Below are positions 1 through 7,469 of a stretch of 11,963 nt of DNA, piece by piece; the first letter of the stretch is position 1, and each line of letters begins with the position of its first letter. The notes under the pieces were generated by a model that did not search any database, was not told where the DNA came from, and was given only the letters and a program-made list of their open reading frames with translations. The stretch spans positions 1 through 11,963 of the forward strand of contig URGG01000060.1 in the NCBI GenBank assembly GCA_900547345.1, written 5' to 3'. Source of the DNA: an uncultured Collinsella sp. Lineage in GTDB: Bacteria > Actinomycetota > Coriobacteriia > Coriobacteriales > Coriobacteriaceae. Position numbers and translations under genes: made by a program.

Positions 1-1178
1 ATGCGGTGGTCGTTGTGCGAATCGACCTCACCGCCGGTGAAGGCATCGACGCCCTTGATGATGAGGTCGTCGCCGGCAATACGCACCTGCGCGCCCAGCG
101 CGGTGAGCTCGCGGGTGGTGGTGGCCAGGCGGTCGGATTCCTTGATACGCAGGCGGGCGCAATCGCGGATAAAGGTGCGGCCCTGTGCCAGCGAGGCCAC
201 GGCCGAGATAACGGGCACCAGGTCGGGAATGTCGTGGGCGCTCATCTCAAAGCCGGCGAGCTTGTCGGACTGCACGGTGGCGGCGTTGGTGGAGCGCACG
301 ATGCGGGCGCCAAAGCGCGAAAGCGCGGCAAGCACGTTGCGGTCGCCCTGTGCGGAGCTCAGGGACACGCCCTCGACGGTGATGGGGTCGGTGCCGATAG
401 CGCCGGCACACAGCCAAAAGGCAGCGTTGGACCAGTCGCCCTCGACGGCCACGCTGCCGGGCGTGCGGTACGAGCCGCTGCTCACGCGGAAGTTCGTGAC
501 CTCGGGCTGGCCGTCCTTGGCCGGAATGCGCTCGACGTTGACCTCAACGCCAAAGGCCTTCATGGCCTGGATCGTTAGGTTGATGTAGGGGCGGCTCTCA
601 ATGAGGCCAGTCACCTGCACACAGGAGGGCTGGGCGAGCAACGGGGCTGCCAGCAGCAGGCCCGAGATGTACTGCGAGCTTACGTTGCCCGGCAGCACAA
701 AGGTGCCCGGGCGCATGCGTCCGCTTGTCTTGAGCGGAAAACCGCCCAGACCCTGTAGGTCGCAGCCGGCGGCAATGATCTCGTCCGAGAGCGGGGACAG
801 CGGGCGTGCGCCTAGGCGGCCCTGTCCCACAAAGGTTGCCTCTGCCCCCAGCGCGCAGGCGACGGGCAGCATAAAGCGGAGCGTGGAGCCGCTCTCGCCG
901 CAGTCGAGCGTGCCGCCGGCAAGGGCCTTGAGCAGGCCAAACTCAACACTCTTCATGGTGGGGTGGACCTGGAAGCCGTCCTCGGCGGTCTCAATGCGAG
1001 CACCCAGGGCCGTGAGGCAACGCACCGTGGCCTCGATGTCGGCGCAGGTGGTGTTGCAGGTAACGTGCGTCTCGCCGTTGGCAAGCGCAGCGCAGATGAT
1101 CAGGCGATGCGCCATCGACTTGGACGCGATGGCGGGAACGGTGCCCTTAAGCGGGGACGGGGTGATGCGGGCTAGCAT
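1..1178 (-). CDS. aroA: 3-phosphoshikimate 1-carboxyvinyltransferase (EPSP synthase), C-terminus beyond the left edge
   Basis: Cytoplasmic enzyme of the sixth shikimate step: it joins phosphoenolpyruvate to shikimate-3-phosphate to give EPSP, the precursor of chorismate. The minus strand is open for 392 codons and runs off the window. Family members are usually about 430 residues, so roughly 40 are missing. Visible family marks are SKSMAHR (19-25, with the substrate-binding Lys20 and Arg25), DCGESGSTLRF (92-102, signature 1), DIPD (316-319, with a likely catalytic Asp319), RIKESDR (344-350, signature 2) and a closing HNDHR. The signature-1 loop reads GESGSTLRF, unlike the GNAGTAMRP form of the E. 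coli enzyme, so glyphosate response cannot be read across from E. coli. The ATG overlaps the end of aroB (ATGCTAG, 7 nt shared), which suggests translational coupling. It is the last operon gene seen here. Confidence 0.95.
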   Translation of the reverse strand, partial: MLARITPSPLKGTVPAIASKSMAHRLIICAALANGETHVTCNTTCADIEATVRCLTALGARIETAEDGFQVHPTMKSVEFGLLKALAGGTLDCGESGSTLRFMLPVACALGAEATFVGQGRLGARPLSPLSDEIIAAGCDLQGLGGFPLKTSGRMRPGTFVLPGNVSSQYISGLLLAAPLLAQPSCVQVTGLIESRPYINLTIQAMKAFGVEVNVERIPAKDGQPEVTNFRVSSGSYRTPGSVAVEGDWSNAAFWLCAGAIGTDPITVEGVSLSSAQGDRNVLAALSRFGARIVRSTNAATVQSDKLAGFEMSAHDIPDLVPVISAVASLAQGRTFIRDCARLRIKESDRLATTTRELTALGAQVRIAGDDLIIKGVDAFTGGEVDSHNDHR

Positions 1179-2278
1179 GCGGATGCGTCTCCCTTCTGGC
1201 CGAGGCCTTCGGCAATGAGTTCGTGGAAAGCGGAAAGCGGCGTGCGGTCGATGCTGCAGCGGCCAATGCCGTGCGGAATCACCAGGTCGATAGTGTCACC
1301 GGCACGTTTTTTGTCGTGCAGCGCCTCGGCAAAGATGGCGTCGGCCGAAAGCTCGCAGCGGGTCTTGAGACCATGGCGGGCGCAGAGCTCCTCGATGTGG
1401 CCGGGAAGTTCGGCGTCGCAGACGCCGTGCAGGGCTGCGGCGCGCGTGATGATGCCCATGCCGATCGACACGCAGTTGCCGTGTCCAAGCTCAAAGTGCT
1501 CGCAGGCCTCGACGGCGTGTCCGGCGCTGTGTCCAAAGTTGAGGAGCTTGCGTTGGTTGGTTTCGCGCTCGTCGGCGACGACCACGGCGCGCTTGATGTC
1601 GATATTGCGGGCGATGATGAGTGCTACGCGGGCCACATCGCGGTTGAGCAGCTCCAGCGTGAGCGGGGTCTTCTCCAACTCGGCGAAGAGCTCGGGATCG
1701 GCGATCACGGCGTGCTTGACGACCTCGCCGCAGCCGTCGGCGAACTGCTCGGGCGTGAGGGTGGCCAGGCACCCTACGTCGGCGATAACCACGCTCGGCT
1801 GCCAAAAGGCGCCGGCCAAGTTCTTGCCGGCGGCCAGGTCGATGGCGGTCTTGCCGCCCACCGACGAATCCACCATGGCGAGCAGGCTCGTGGGGATCTG
1901 CACAAACTTGCAGCCGCGCATGTAGGTGGCGGCCACAAAGCCCGCCACGTCGCCCACGACGCCGCCGCCGAGCGCCACGATCACGTCGGAGCGCGAAAGC
2001 TCGTGCTCGGCCACAAACTCCAAAATGGCAACATAGGTTTCGGCGCGCTTGTGTGCTTCGCCGGCCTCGAAGGTGCAGACGCTTACCTCATAGCCTGACG
2101 CCTCCAGGCTCTGCTTAACGGGCATCTGGTAGAGCGGGCCTACGTTGGTGTCCGTCACGATGACAGCCTTGGTGCCGCCGGCAGTGGCGCGCACGAGCGG
2201 TCCCGCCTGCTCCAGCATAAACGTGCCAACATGCACCTGGTAGGGGCGTGCAGTGTCGATATCGATGGTAATCGCCAT
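1172..2278 (-). CDS. aroB: 3-dehydroquinate synthase
   Basis: Second shikimate-pathway enzyme: an NAD- and divalent-metal-dependent cytoplasmic enzyme that cyclises DAHP to 3-dehydroquinate. The 368-residue length is normal. The NAD-binding loop GGGVVGD lies at 104-110 and the conserved PTSLLAMVDSSVGGKTAID block at 129-147. The three expected metal ligands are Glu185 (in GCGEVVKH), His250 (in LNFGHSAGH) and His266 (in LGHGNCVSIG). The last motif has Asn where the family commonly has Glu after HG, which is a mild variation. The ATG is preceded by GAAAGGA about 10 nt upstream. The gene follows tyrA by 36 nt and overlaps aroA by 7 nt, so it sits in the middle of the aroF-tyrA-aroB-aroA unit. All key residues are present and the gene looks intact. 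Confidence 0.96.
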   Translation of the reverse strand: MAITIDIDTARPYQVHVGTFMLEQAGPLVRATAGGTKAVIVTDTNVGPLYQMPVKQSLEASGYEVSVCTFEAGEAHKRAETYVAILEFVAEHELSRSDVIVALGGGVVGDVAGFVAATYMRGCKFVQIPTSLLAMVDSSVGGKTAIDLAAGKNLAGAFWQPSVVIADVGCLATLTPEQFADGCGEVVKHAVIADPELFAELEKTPLTLELLNRDVARVALIIARNIDIKRAVVVADERETNQRKLLNFGHSAGHAVEACEHFELGHGNCVSIGMGIITRAAALHGVCDAELPGHIEELCARHGLKTRCELSADAIFAEALHDKKRAGDTIDLVIPHGIGRCSIDRTPLSAFHELIAEGLGQKGDASAC

Positions 2279-2314
2279 AAGCTATGGTCCTTTCGACCTG
2301 GCGTGATAGGTGGT

Positions 2315-3267
2315 CTAGTGGGAGGCCTCGTCGTCGAGTGCGCGCTTAATGCGGTCGCCCTCGGCAAGGAGATTCTCCAGATAGCGCTGGTCGCGGTCCT
2401 TGAGCGCACGGCTGTAGGCGCCGAGCGACTCGATCAGATGGTCGATCTCGAAGGCGAGCGCGTCGGCGTCGTCGATCATGAGCTCGGACCACATCTGCGG
2501 ATTGAGGTGCGCCACGCGGGTGAGGTCGCGGTAGCTGCCGGCCGAAAAGCCGTGGTGGACCTGAGCGGTCGGGCTCTTAACATAGGCGTTGGATACCACG
2601 TGCGCAAGCTGGCTCGTGAAGGCGATGACGCGGTCGTGCTCGGCTGCGCTGGTCACGCTGAACTTGCCAAAGCCCAAGGGGCGCACCATCTCGCGTACCT
2701 GGCCCAAAAGCTCCAGCTTGAGTGCGTCGTTCACCGCGGGCGGCACGAGAACGAGTGGCGCGCCCTGGAACAGGTCGGCGCGGGAGTGCGCATAGCCCGA
2801 GTACTGCGTGCCCGCCATGGGGTGCGCGCCCACAAAGTAAAAGCCGTGCTCGCGTGCGAGCTCAAAGGCCCGCTCACACACAATGCCCTTGACGCCCACC
2901 GTGTCGATCACCACGGGGCCCATGATGGCCTCGGTATCGGTGGCATCGGCGAGGGCCCGGGGGGGGGCCTCGGGCCATAGCCCATGGCGAGTGCCTGGGC
3001 GTGCGCCTCGAGCCACTCGATGCAGGCTTCGGGGTAACAGGCCAGCACGATGATGTCGCACTCGCCGAGCGTCTCGTCGTTGAGCTCCCCGACGGCAGTG
3101 CCCATGCTGGCGGCCGTCATGACATCGTCATCGGGGTCCCAGGCCAGCACGCGGACGCCCGCCTGCGCATAGCCGCGGGCAAAGCTACCGCCGATGAGGC
3201 CAAGGCCGACGATGCCGGCGCACTTGGGGCCGCCCTGGTTAACACGCGCGTTTCTCACCGTACCCAT
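2315..3267 (-). pseudogene. tyrA: Prephenate dehydrogenase, reading frame broken at a 9-base C run
   Basis: Family role: NAD(P)-dependent oxidative decarboxylation of prephenate to 4-hydroxyphenylpyruvate, the tyrosine branch. The N-terminal part is read from the ATG at 3267 to about 2968. It shows the Rossmann loop GLGLIGGS (21-28), an acidic strand end (LAWDPDDD) and DIIVLACYPEA. The C-terminal part lies in another frame, from about 2959 to the TAG at 2315. It carries GPVVIDTVGVKG, the catalytic-His block GAHPMAGTQYSG and the helical dimerisation region, with no ACT domain. The frames meet at nine C residues on the coding strand (2959-2967). One extra C or two fewer would restore a protein of about 316-317 residues, a normal size. 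The start lies 3 nt after the aroF stop, with GGAG inside the end of aroF, so translation is probably coupled. The break could be a sequencing error, a real mutation or phase variation. Confidence 0.85.
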
Positions 3268-3270
3268 GGG

Positions 3271-4293
3271 CTACTCCATGGTCTCTTGGCAGACAACCTC
3301 GCGGATGGCTCGGATGCGGCGCATGGTGTCGTCGAACTGATCGGGGGTGAGGGCCTGGGCGCCGTCGGACCAGGCGCGGCTCGGCTGGTCGTGGACCTCG
3401 ATCTCCAAGCCGTTGGCACCGCAGGCGGTCGCGGCGAGCGCCATGGGCTCAACGTAGCGGGTGTAGCCGGTGGCGTGGCTGGGGTCGGCGACGACGGGCA
3501 GGTGCGACAGGTGGTGCAGCACCGGCACGGCGTTGAGGTCGAAGGTATTGCGGGTGCGGGTCTCGAAGGTGCGGATACCGCGCTCGCACAGGATGACGTT
3601 GTCGTTGCCCTCGCTCATGATGTACTCGGCTGCCATAAGCAGCTCGTCGATCGTGCCGGACATGCCGCGCTTGAGCAGAATCGGGGTCTGGGTCTTGCCG
3701 ACCTCCTTGAGCAGGGGGAAGTTCTGGGCGTTGCGAGCGCCGATCTGCATGACGTCAATCTTCTTGTCCAAGAAGACCTGCACGTCGCGTGGATCCATGA
3801 TCTCGGTGACGATCGGCATGTCGAGCTCGGCAGACGCCTCGCACAGCAGGTCGAGGCCGGCGGGGCCCATACCCTGGTAGGCGTAGGGGGAGGTGCGGGG
3901 CTTGTAGGCACCGCCGCGCAGCATCGTGGCGCCGGCGGCCTTTACGCGGCGTGCGATGCGAATGAGGTTCTCGCCCTCGACGGAGCAGGGGCCGGCGATG
4001 ACTTGGAACTGGTCGCCGCCGATCTTGACGCCGTGGCCGCAGTCGATGACGGAGTCCTCGGGGTGGAACTTGCGGTTGGCACGCTTAAAAGGCTCGGAGA
4101 CGCGCTGCACGCGCTCGACGACATCCATGGACTCGAGCAGGAACGGGTCGATCTTGGTCGTATCGCCCACCAGGCCGATGATGGTCTCGTTCTCGCCGCG
4201 CGAGACATCGGTCTTCAGGCCTTTTTTCTCAATCCAGCTGACGATATGGCCGACGGCCTCGTCGCTGGCGCTCTGCTTTAAAATTGCAATCAT
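3271..4293 (-). CDS. aroF: 3-deoxy-7-phosphoheptulonate (DAHP) synthase, type I-beta with N-terminal regulatory domain
   Basis: First committed shikimate step: condensation of phosphoenolpyruvate with erythrose-4-phosphate to DAHP. The 340 residues match the Thermotoga-like form, which has a ferredoxin-like (ACT-like) domain at about 1-70 and a TIM barrel after it. In that form the N-terminal domain mediates feedback inhibition by Tyr or Phe. Motifs seen are IAGPCSVE (99-106), LRGGAYKPRTSPYAYQG (125-141), GARNAQNF (185-192), LLKRGMSGTIDE (206-217), CERGIRTFE (236-244) and DPSHATG (270-276). Metal ligands expected from the family are Cys103, His273, Glu299 and Asp310, all present. I chose the ATG at 4293 because GAGGTGAGAGG lies just upstream. 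A 16-codon longer form from 4341 would overlap the terminator hairpin and has no such site. It is the first gene of the aro operon. Confidence 0.96.
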   Translation of the reverse strand: MIAILKQSASDEAVGHIVSWIEKKGLKTDVSRGENETIIGLVGDTTKIDPFLLESMDVVERVQRVSEPFKRANRKFHPEDSVIDCGHGVKIGGDQFQVIAGPCSVEGENLIRIARRVKAAGATMLRGGAYKPRTSPYAYQGMGPAGLDLLCEASAELDMPIVTEIMDPRDVQVFLDKKIDVMQIGARNAQNFPLLKEVGKTQTPILLKRGMSGTIDELLMAAEYIMSEGNDNVILCERGIRTFETRTRNTFDLNAVPVLHHLSHLPVVADPSHATGYTRYVEPMALAATACGANGLEIEVHDQPSRAWSDGAQALTPDQFDDTMRRIRAIREVVCQETME

Positions 4294-4326
4294 GGTGTGC
4301 CTCTCACCTCGATGGATAACTTTTGC

Positions 4327-4351
4327 AAAAACGGCCCGCAATGCGAGCCGT
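4327..4351 (-). terminator. Factor-independent terminator in the aroF leader (candidate attenuator)
   Basis: Read on the minus strand, ACGGCTCG and CGGGCCGT (4351-4344 and 4338-4331) form an 8-bp stem with one G-U pair and a 5-base loop. The U run follows at once; its first U pairs in the stem and it is followed by GC. It ends about 33 nt before the aroF ATG. No gene read leftward lies upstream of it in this window, so it is best explained as a stop point for transcripts entering the aro operon. An upstream segment (4414-4407) is perfectly complementary to its right arm over 8 bases and could act as an antiterminator. The structure is seen; the regulatory role is inferred. Confidence 0.6.
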
Positions 4352-4456
4352 ATATATATGGTGCATGAGAGTTTATACTATCTGACTCGCTTTTGCCTTC
4401 TAAAGTGGGCCGTTGCGCCGCGTCTTCCTCGGAATTGCAAAGCTTTTTCTTTTATT

Positions 4457-4486
4457 TTGTTAGCCCGTGGTGCACTTGGGTATAAT
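4457..4486 (+). promoter_or_regulatory. Sigma-A-type promoter of the tRNA-Arg gene
   Basis: The -10 is a perfect TATAAT at 4481-4486. An 18-base spacer separates it from TTGTTA at 4457-4462, which matches four of six -35 positions. The expected start falls around 4493, a few bases before the mature tRNA 5' end, as is usual for single tRNA genes. A T-rich stretch lies just upstream of the -35 box. Confidence 0.75.
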
Positions 4487-4490
4487 ACCA
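4482..4490 (-). promoter_or_regulatory. Candidate extended -10 promoter for the aroF operon
   Basis: On the minus strand the sequence reads TGGTATTAT, an extended -10 element with TG one base before the hexamer TATTAT. It overlaps the -10 of the tRNA promoter on the other strand, because the near-palindrome GGTATAATACC serves both directions. Transcription would start near 4475 and give a leader of about 180 nt with the attenuator-like hairpin near its end. No good -35 box is visible. A second -10-like hexamer, TATAAA at 4377-4372 on the minus strand, is an alternative start point closer to the gene. Confidence 0.35.
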
Positions 4491-4497
4491 AATGTTG

Positions 4498-4574
4498 GCC
4501 CTATTAGCTCAGGGGATTAGAGCGTCTGCCTCCGGAGCAGAAGGCCGTTGGTTCGAATCCAACATGGGGCACCA
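4498..4574 (+). tRNA. tRNA-Arg, anticodon CCG
   Basis: A complete 77-nt cloverleaf with an encoded CCA end. The acceptor stem GCCCTAT pairs with ATGGGGC, with one G-U pair. The D arm is GCTC/GAGC and the anticodon stem TCTGC/GCAGA. The loop CTCCGGA places CCG at 4532-4534. The variable region has five bases, and the T arm is GTTGG/CCAAC with loop TTCGAAT. The discriminator is A. The anticodon reads CGG arginine codons. The gene is followed by its own terminator, so it is probably transcribed alone. Confidence 0.97.
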
Positions 4575-4585
4575 TCGAACGTAAG

Positions 4586-4622
4586 ACCGTCCGAACCTCG
4601 CATGGTCCGGGCGGTTTTTCTT
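4586..4622 (+). terminator. Factor-independent terminator after tRNA-Arg
   Basis: ACCGTCCGAACC and GGTCCGGGCGGT form a 12-bp stem with one G-U pair and one mismatch around the loop TCGCAT, followed by TTTTTCTT. It begins 11 nt after the CCA end and is oriented to stop tRNA transcription. The ATPase reading frame begins only about 28 nt beyond it. Confidence 0.9.
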
Positions 4623-4650
4623 ATACCGACGCGACGTGATGGGACGTGGT

Positions 4651-7366
4651 ATGGCAGCAACGGATATCGAGCGCGGACTCTCGACCGCCGAGGTTGAGGA
4701 GCGCATCGCCGCCGGTAAGATCAACCGCAACATGGAGCTCAAGACCAAGTCGGTCAAAGAGCTCATCATCGAGAACCTCTGCACGCTGTTCAATTTGATC
4801 AACGTGATCTTGGCGTTCCTGGTCATTTTGACCGGTTCGTTTAAGAACCTGACGTTCCTGTTTGTGGTGTTCCTCAATACCGCTATTGGCGTCATTCAAT
4901 CTATGCGGTCCAAGAAGATGGTCGATAAGCTCACGCTGCTGACCTCCAAGAAGGCCATCGCGGTGCGCGACGGCGCCGAGGTGGAGCTCGACCTGGACCA
5001 GATCGTGCTCGACGACATCATCCGCCTGGGGCGCGGCGACCAGATTCCCGCTGACGCCGTGGTGGTTTCGGGCGAGGCGCTCGTGAACGAGAGCCTGCTG
5101 ACGGGCGAGAGCGACCTTATTAAGAAACAGCCCGGTTCCGAGCTCATGAGCGGCAGCTTTATCGACTCGGGCCTGCTGCGCGCCCGCGTGATCCATGTCG
5201 GCGCCGACAACTACGTGGCTAAAATTAATAACGAGGCGAAGTACGTCAAAAAGGTCAATTCCGAGATCATGAACGCGCTTAACGCCATCGTGCGCTTTGC
5301 GAGCATCATCATGATCCCGCTCGGTTTGGCGTTGTTTGCCTCGAGTGTGAGCGAGCTGTGGGATGCCGCGGGAACCCCGGGCGATAGCGCGCTTTCATGG
5401 TGCTTCTCCGAGCTGTTGGCTGGTCATGTGCCTTCGTCGGCGCTGCTGTCCACGGTGGGCGCCCTGCTGGGCATGATCCCGCAAGGCCTGGTGCTGCTGA
5501 CCTCGTCGGTGCTCGCCATCGCCACGGTGCCGCCGCAAGGTGCTGGCGCAGCAGCTCTACTGCATCGAGACGCTCGCTCGCGTCGACGTACTGTGCCTGG
5601 ACAAGACGGGCACCATTACCTCGGGTCGTATGGAGGTCGAGGGCACCTACCCGCTGCCTGTTGAGGGTGTTGGCTTTGGCGTGGACTCGGACGAGGCGGC
5701 TGTTCCCGTCGATACCACAGTGCTCGATTTTGCGCTGGCTAACGTGGCACGTGCGACCTCGGCCGATGCCAACGAGACATGCCAGGCGCTGCTCAACTAT
5801 TACGCCGATCGCCCGGTCGAGGTGTCCGAGCCGCTGTCGGTCATTCCATTCTCGTCGTCTAAAAAATGGAGCGGCGCTTCGTTTGCGCAGGGCTCCTATG
5901 TGATGGGCGCCGCGCAGTTTGTGCTTTCGGAGCGTGTGTTTTCGCAGGTCGAGAACCGTGTCGCCGAGCTTGCCGATACCTGCCGCGTGCTCGTGGTGGC
6001 GCGCGTGGACGGCTTTACACCCGATGGCGATATGGTGGGCGAGGCCGAGCCCGTGGGCTTTGTGACCATCCGCGACGAGATTCGTACCTCGGCGGCCGAG
6101 ACCATCGGCTACTTTAACGAGCAGGGCGTGACCCTCAACGTGATCAGTGGCGACGACCCGCGTACGGTGTCGTCGATCGCGCGCGTGGTGGGCGTGCCGG
6201 GGGCGGACGCTTATGTGGACGCCACGACGCTCGATACACCGGCCAAGCTTGATGCCGCAGTGGACCGCTACCATGTCTTTGGTCGTGTGACCCCGCAGCA
6301 GAAGCGCGAGCTCGTGCAGGCGCTCAAGCGCCGCGAGCACACCGTGGCCATGACGGGCGACGGCGTCAACGACGTGCTGGCGCTCAAGGAGGCCGACTGC
6401 TCCGTGGCCATGGCGGCCGGCTCCGATGCCGCGCGTAACGTGGCCGAGATCGTACTCGTCGACAACGACTTTGCCTCGATGCCCGCCGTGGTGGCCGAGG
6501 GCCGTCGCTCCATCAACAACCTGCAGCGTTCGGCCTCACTGTTCCTGACCAAGACGCTGTTCTCGATGGGCCTGGCGGCGCTGTGTATCGCGCTGCCGCC
6601 GTACCCCTTCGAGCCCATCCAGATGACGCTCATTAACTTCTTCTGCATCGGCGCGCCGGGCTTTGTGTTGGGCCTGGAGCCCAACAATGCTCGTGTGAAG
6701 GGTGCGTTTTTGAGCAACGTACTCAAGCGTGCACTGCCGGCGTCGATTGCGGTCATTTTGGCTGCGGCGCTCGATATCTTTGTGGCGCGCGTGTTTGGCT
6801 TTAGCCAGCTCACGCTGTCTACGATGTGCCTGCTTACGTCGTGCGCGGCGAGCGTCAGCCTAATCTGGCGCATCTCGCAGCCTCTCACGCCCTTACGTGT
6901 GGTGCTCTTTGTGTTTGTAGTCGCCGGCATCCTGGTGGGCGTTATCGGATTCCCGGAGCTGCTGTCTATTGCCAACCTGTCGATGGGCCAGATGGTTATC
7001 TTGGCTGTTATCGTGGTCTTTACCTGCTCGGTGTTCTTTAAGCTCGCCACGATGATGGATTCGCTCAAGCCGCGTCGTCGTCATGCCGCAACTGGTTTTG
7101 GCCGCGGTGTGCGCGTCCGCCTGGGTCGCGGTGGCGGCAAGGTGAGCTCGACGGGCTCGACGGCCGAACGTTTTGCCAAGCGCGTCGCCGCCGACATGGC
7201 GCAGCGCCGCGAAGATCGCACCGCTCGCGAGGCCGAGGCCCGCGCACTCGAGGGCGTGGCCCAGGCCCAGCCCAAGAAAAAGAAGAGTACCGGAGCTAAG
7301 CGCTCTCGTGTGACCAAGTCCGCCCAAGGCATCAAAGTCTCGATGCCAAGCAAAAAGAAGAAGTAG
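4651..7366 (+). pseudogene. CtpE-like P-type cation-transporting ATPase, reading frame broken near 5525-5537
   Basis: A membrane pump driven by aspartyl-phosphate formation. The nearest relatives I recognise are CtpE-type ATPases, for which calcium transport has been proposed; the ion here is uncertain. The first frame runs from 4651 to about 5525. It has two helices (about residues 45-84), the actuator motif TGES (151-154), more helices, and PQGLVLLTS in the ion-site helix. The second frame runs from about 5537 to the TAG at 7366. It has DKTGT (phosphorylated Asp at 5600-5602), TGDGVND (6353-6373), the remaining helices and a basic tail of about 100 residues. At the join the text runs from IATV to RRKVLAQQLY, and relatives have a few more residues there, so about 8 nt may be missing. 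Joined length is about 904 residues, longer than the roughly 800 typical of CtpE because of the tail. I prefer the ATG at 4651 (GGGAC upstream) over 4636 or 4639. It could be a true pseudogene, a split gene or a sequence error. Confidence 0.85.
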
Positions 7367-7420
7367 CTACGCGCCCTGGCGATGTTGAATTGGTGCCTTG
7401 CTCCTGTGGGGCCGTGGCGA

Positions 7421-7429
7421 TGTTATGCT
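7421..7429 (+). promoter_or_regulatory. Candidate extended -10 promoter for the zinc-ribbon gene
   Basis: TGTTATGCT is an extended -10 element (TG, one base, then TATGCT) placed about 40 nt before the GTG start at 7470. No convincing -35 is seen at the usual distance. The element overlaps the second copy of a 10-base direct repeat, TGGCGATGTT, at 7377-7386 and 7415-7424. Confidence 0.4.
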
Positions 7430-7469
7430 CTAACCTCGATTGTTTGAATTGCTTCGAAAAGAGGATGCC

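Noticed and set aside
3001..4281. Open frame of about 426 codons on the plus strand opposite aroF and tyrA
   Set aside because: The minus-strand genes carry all catalytic motifs. The plus-strand product is low-complexity Val/Gly/Ala/Asp and has no recognisable fold.
4294..4341. Longer aroF start at 4341, adding 16 residues
   Set aside because: It would overlap the leader terminator and has no ribosome site, while the ATG at 4293 has a strong one and gives the family length.
4294..4497. T-box riboswitch before aroF
   Set aside because: I could not find the T-box consensus or a matching specifier stem on the minus strand. The terminator and a possible antiterminator are the only elements seen.
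4498..4574. tRNA-Arg as an integration site for a mobile element
   Set aside because: No integrase gene is in the window, and I saw no second copy of the tRNA 3' end nearby.
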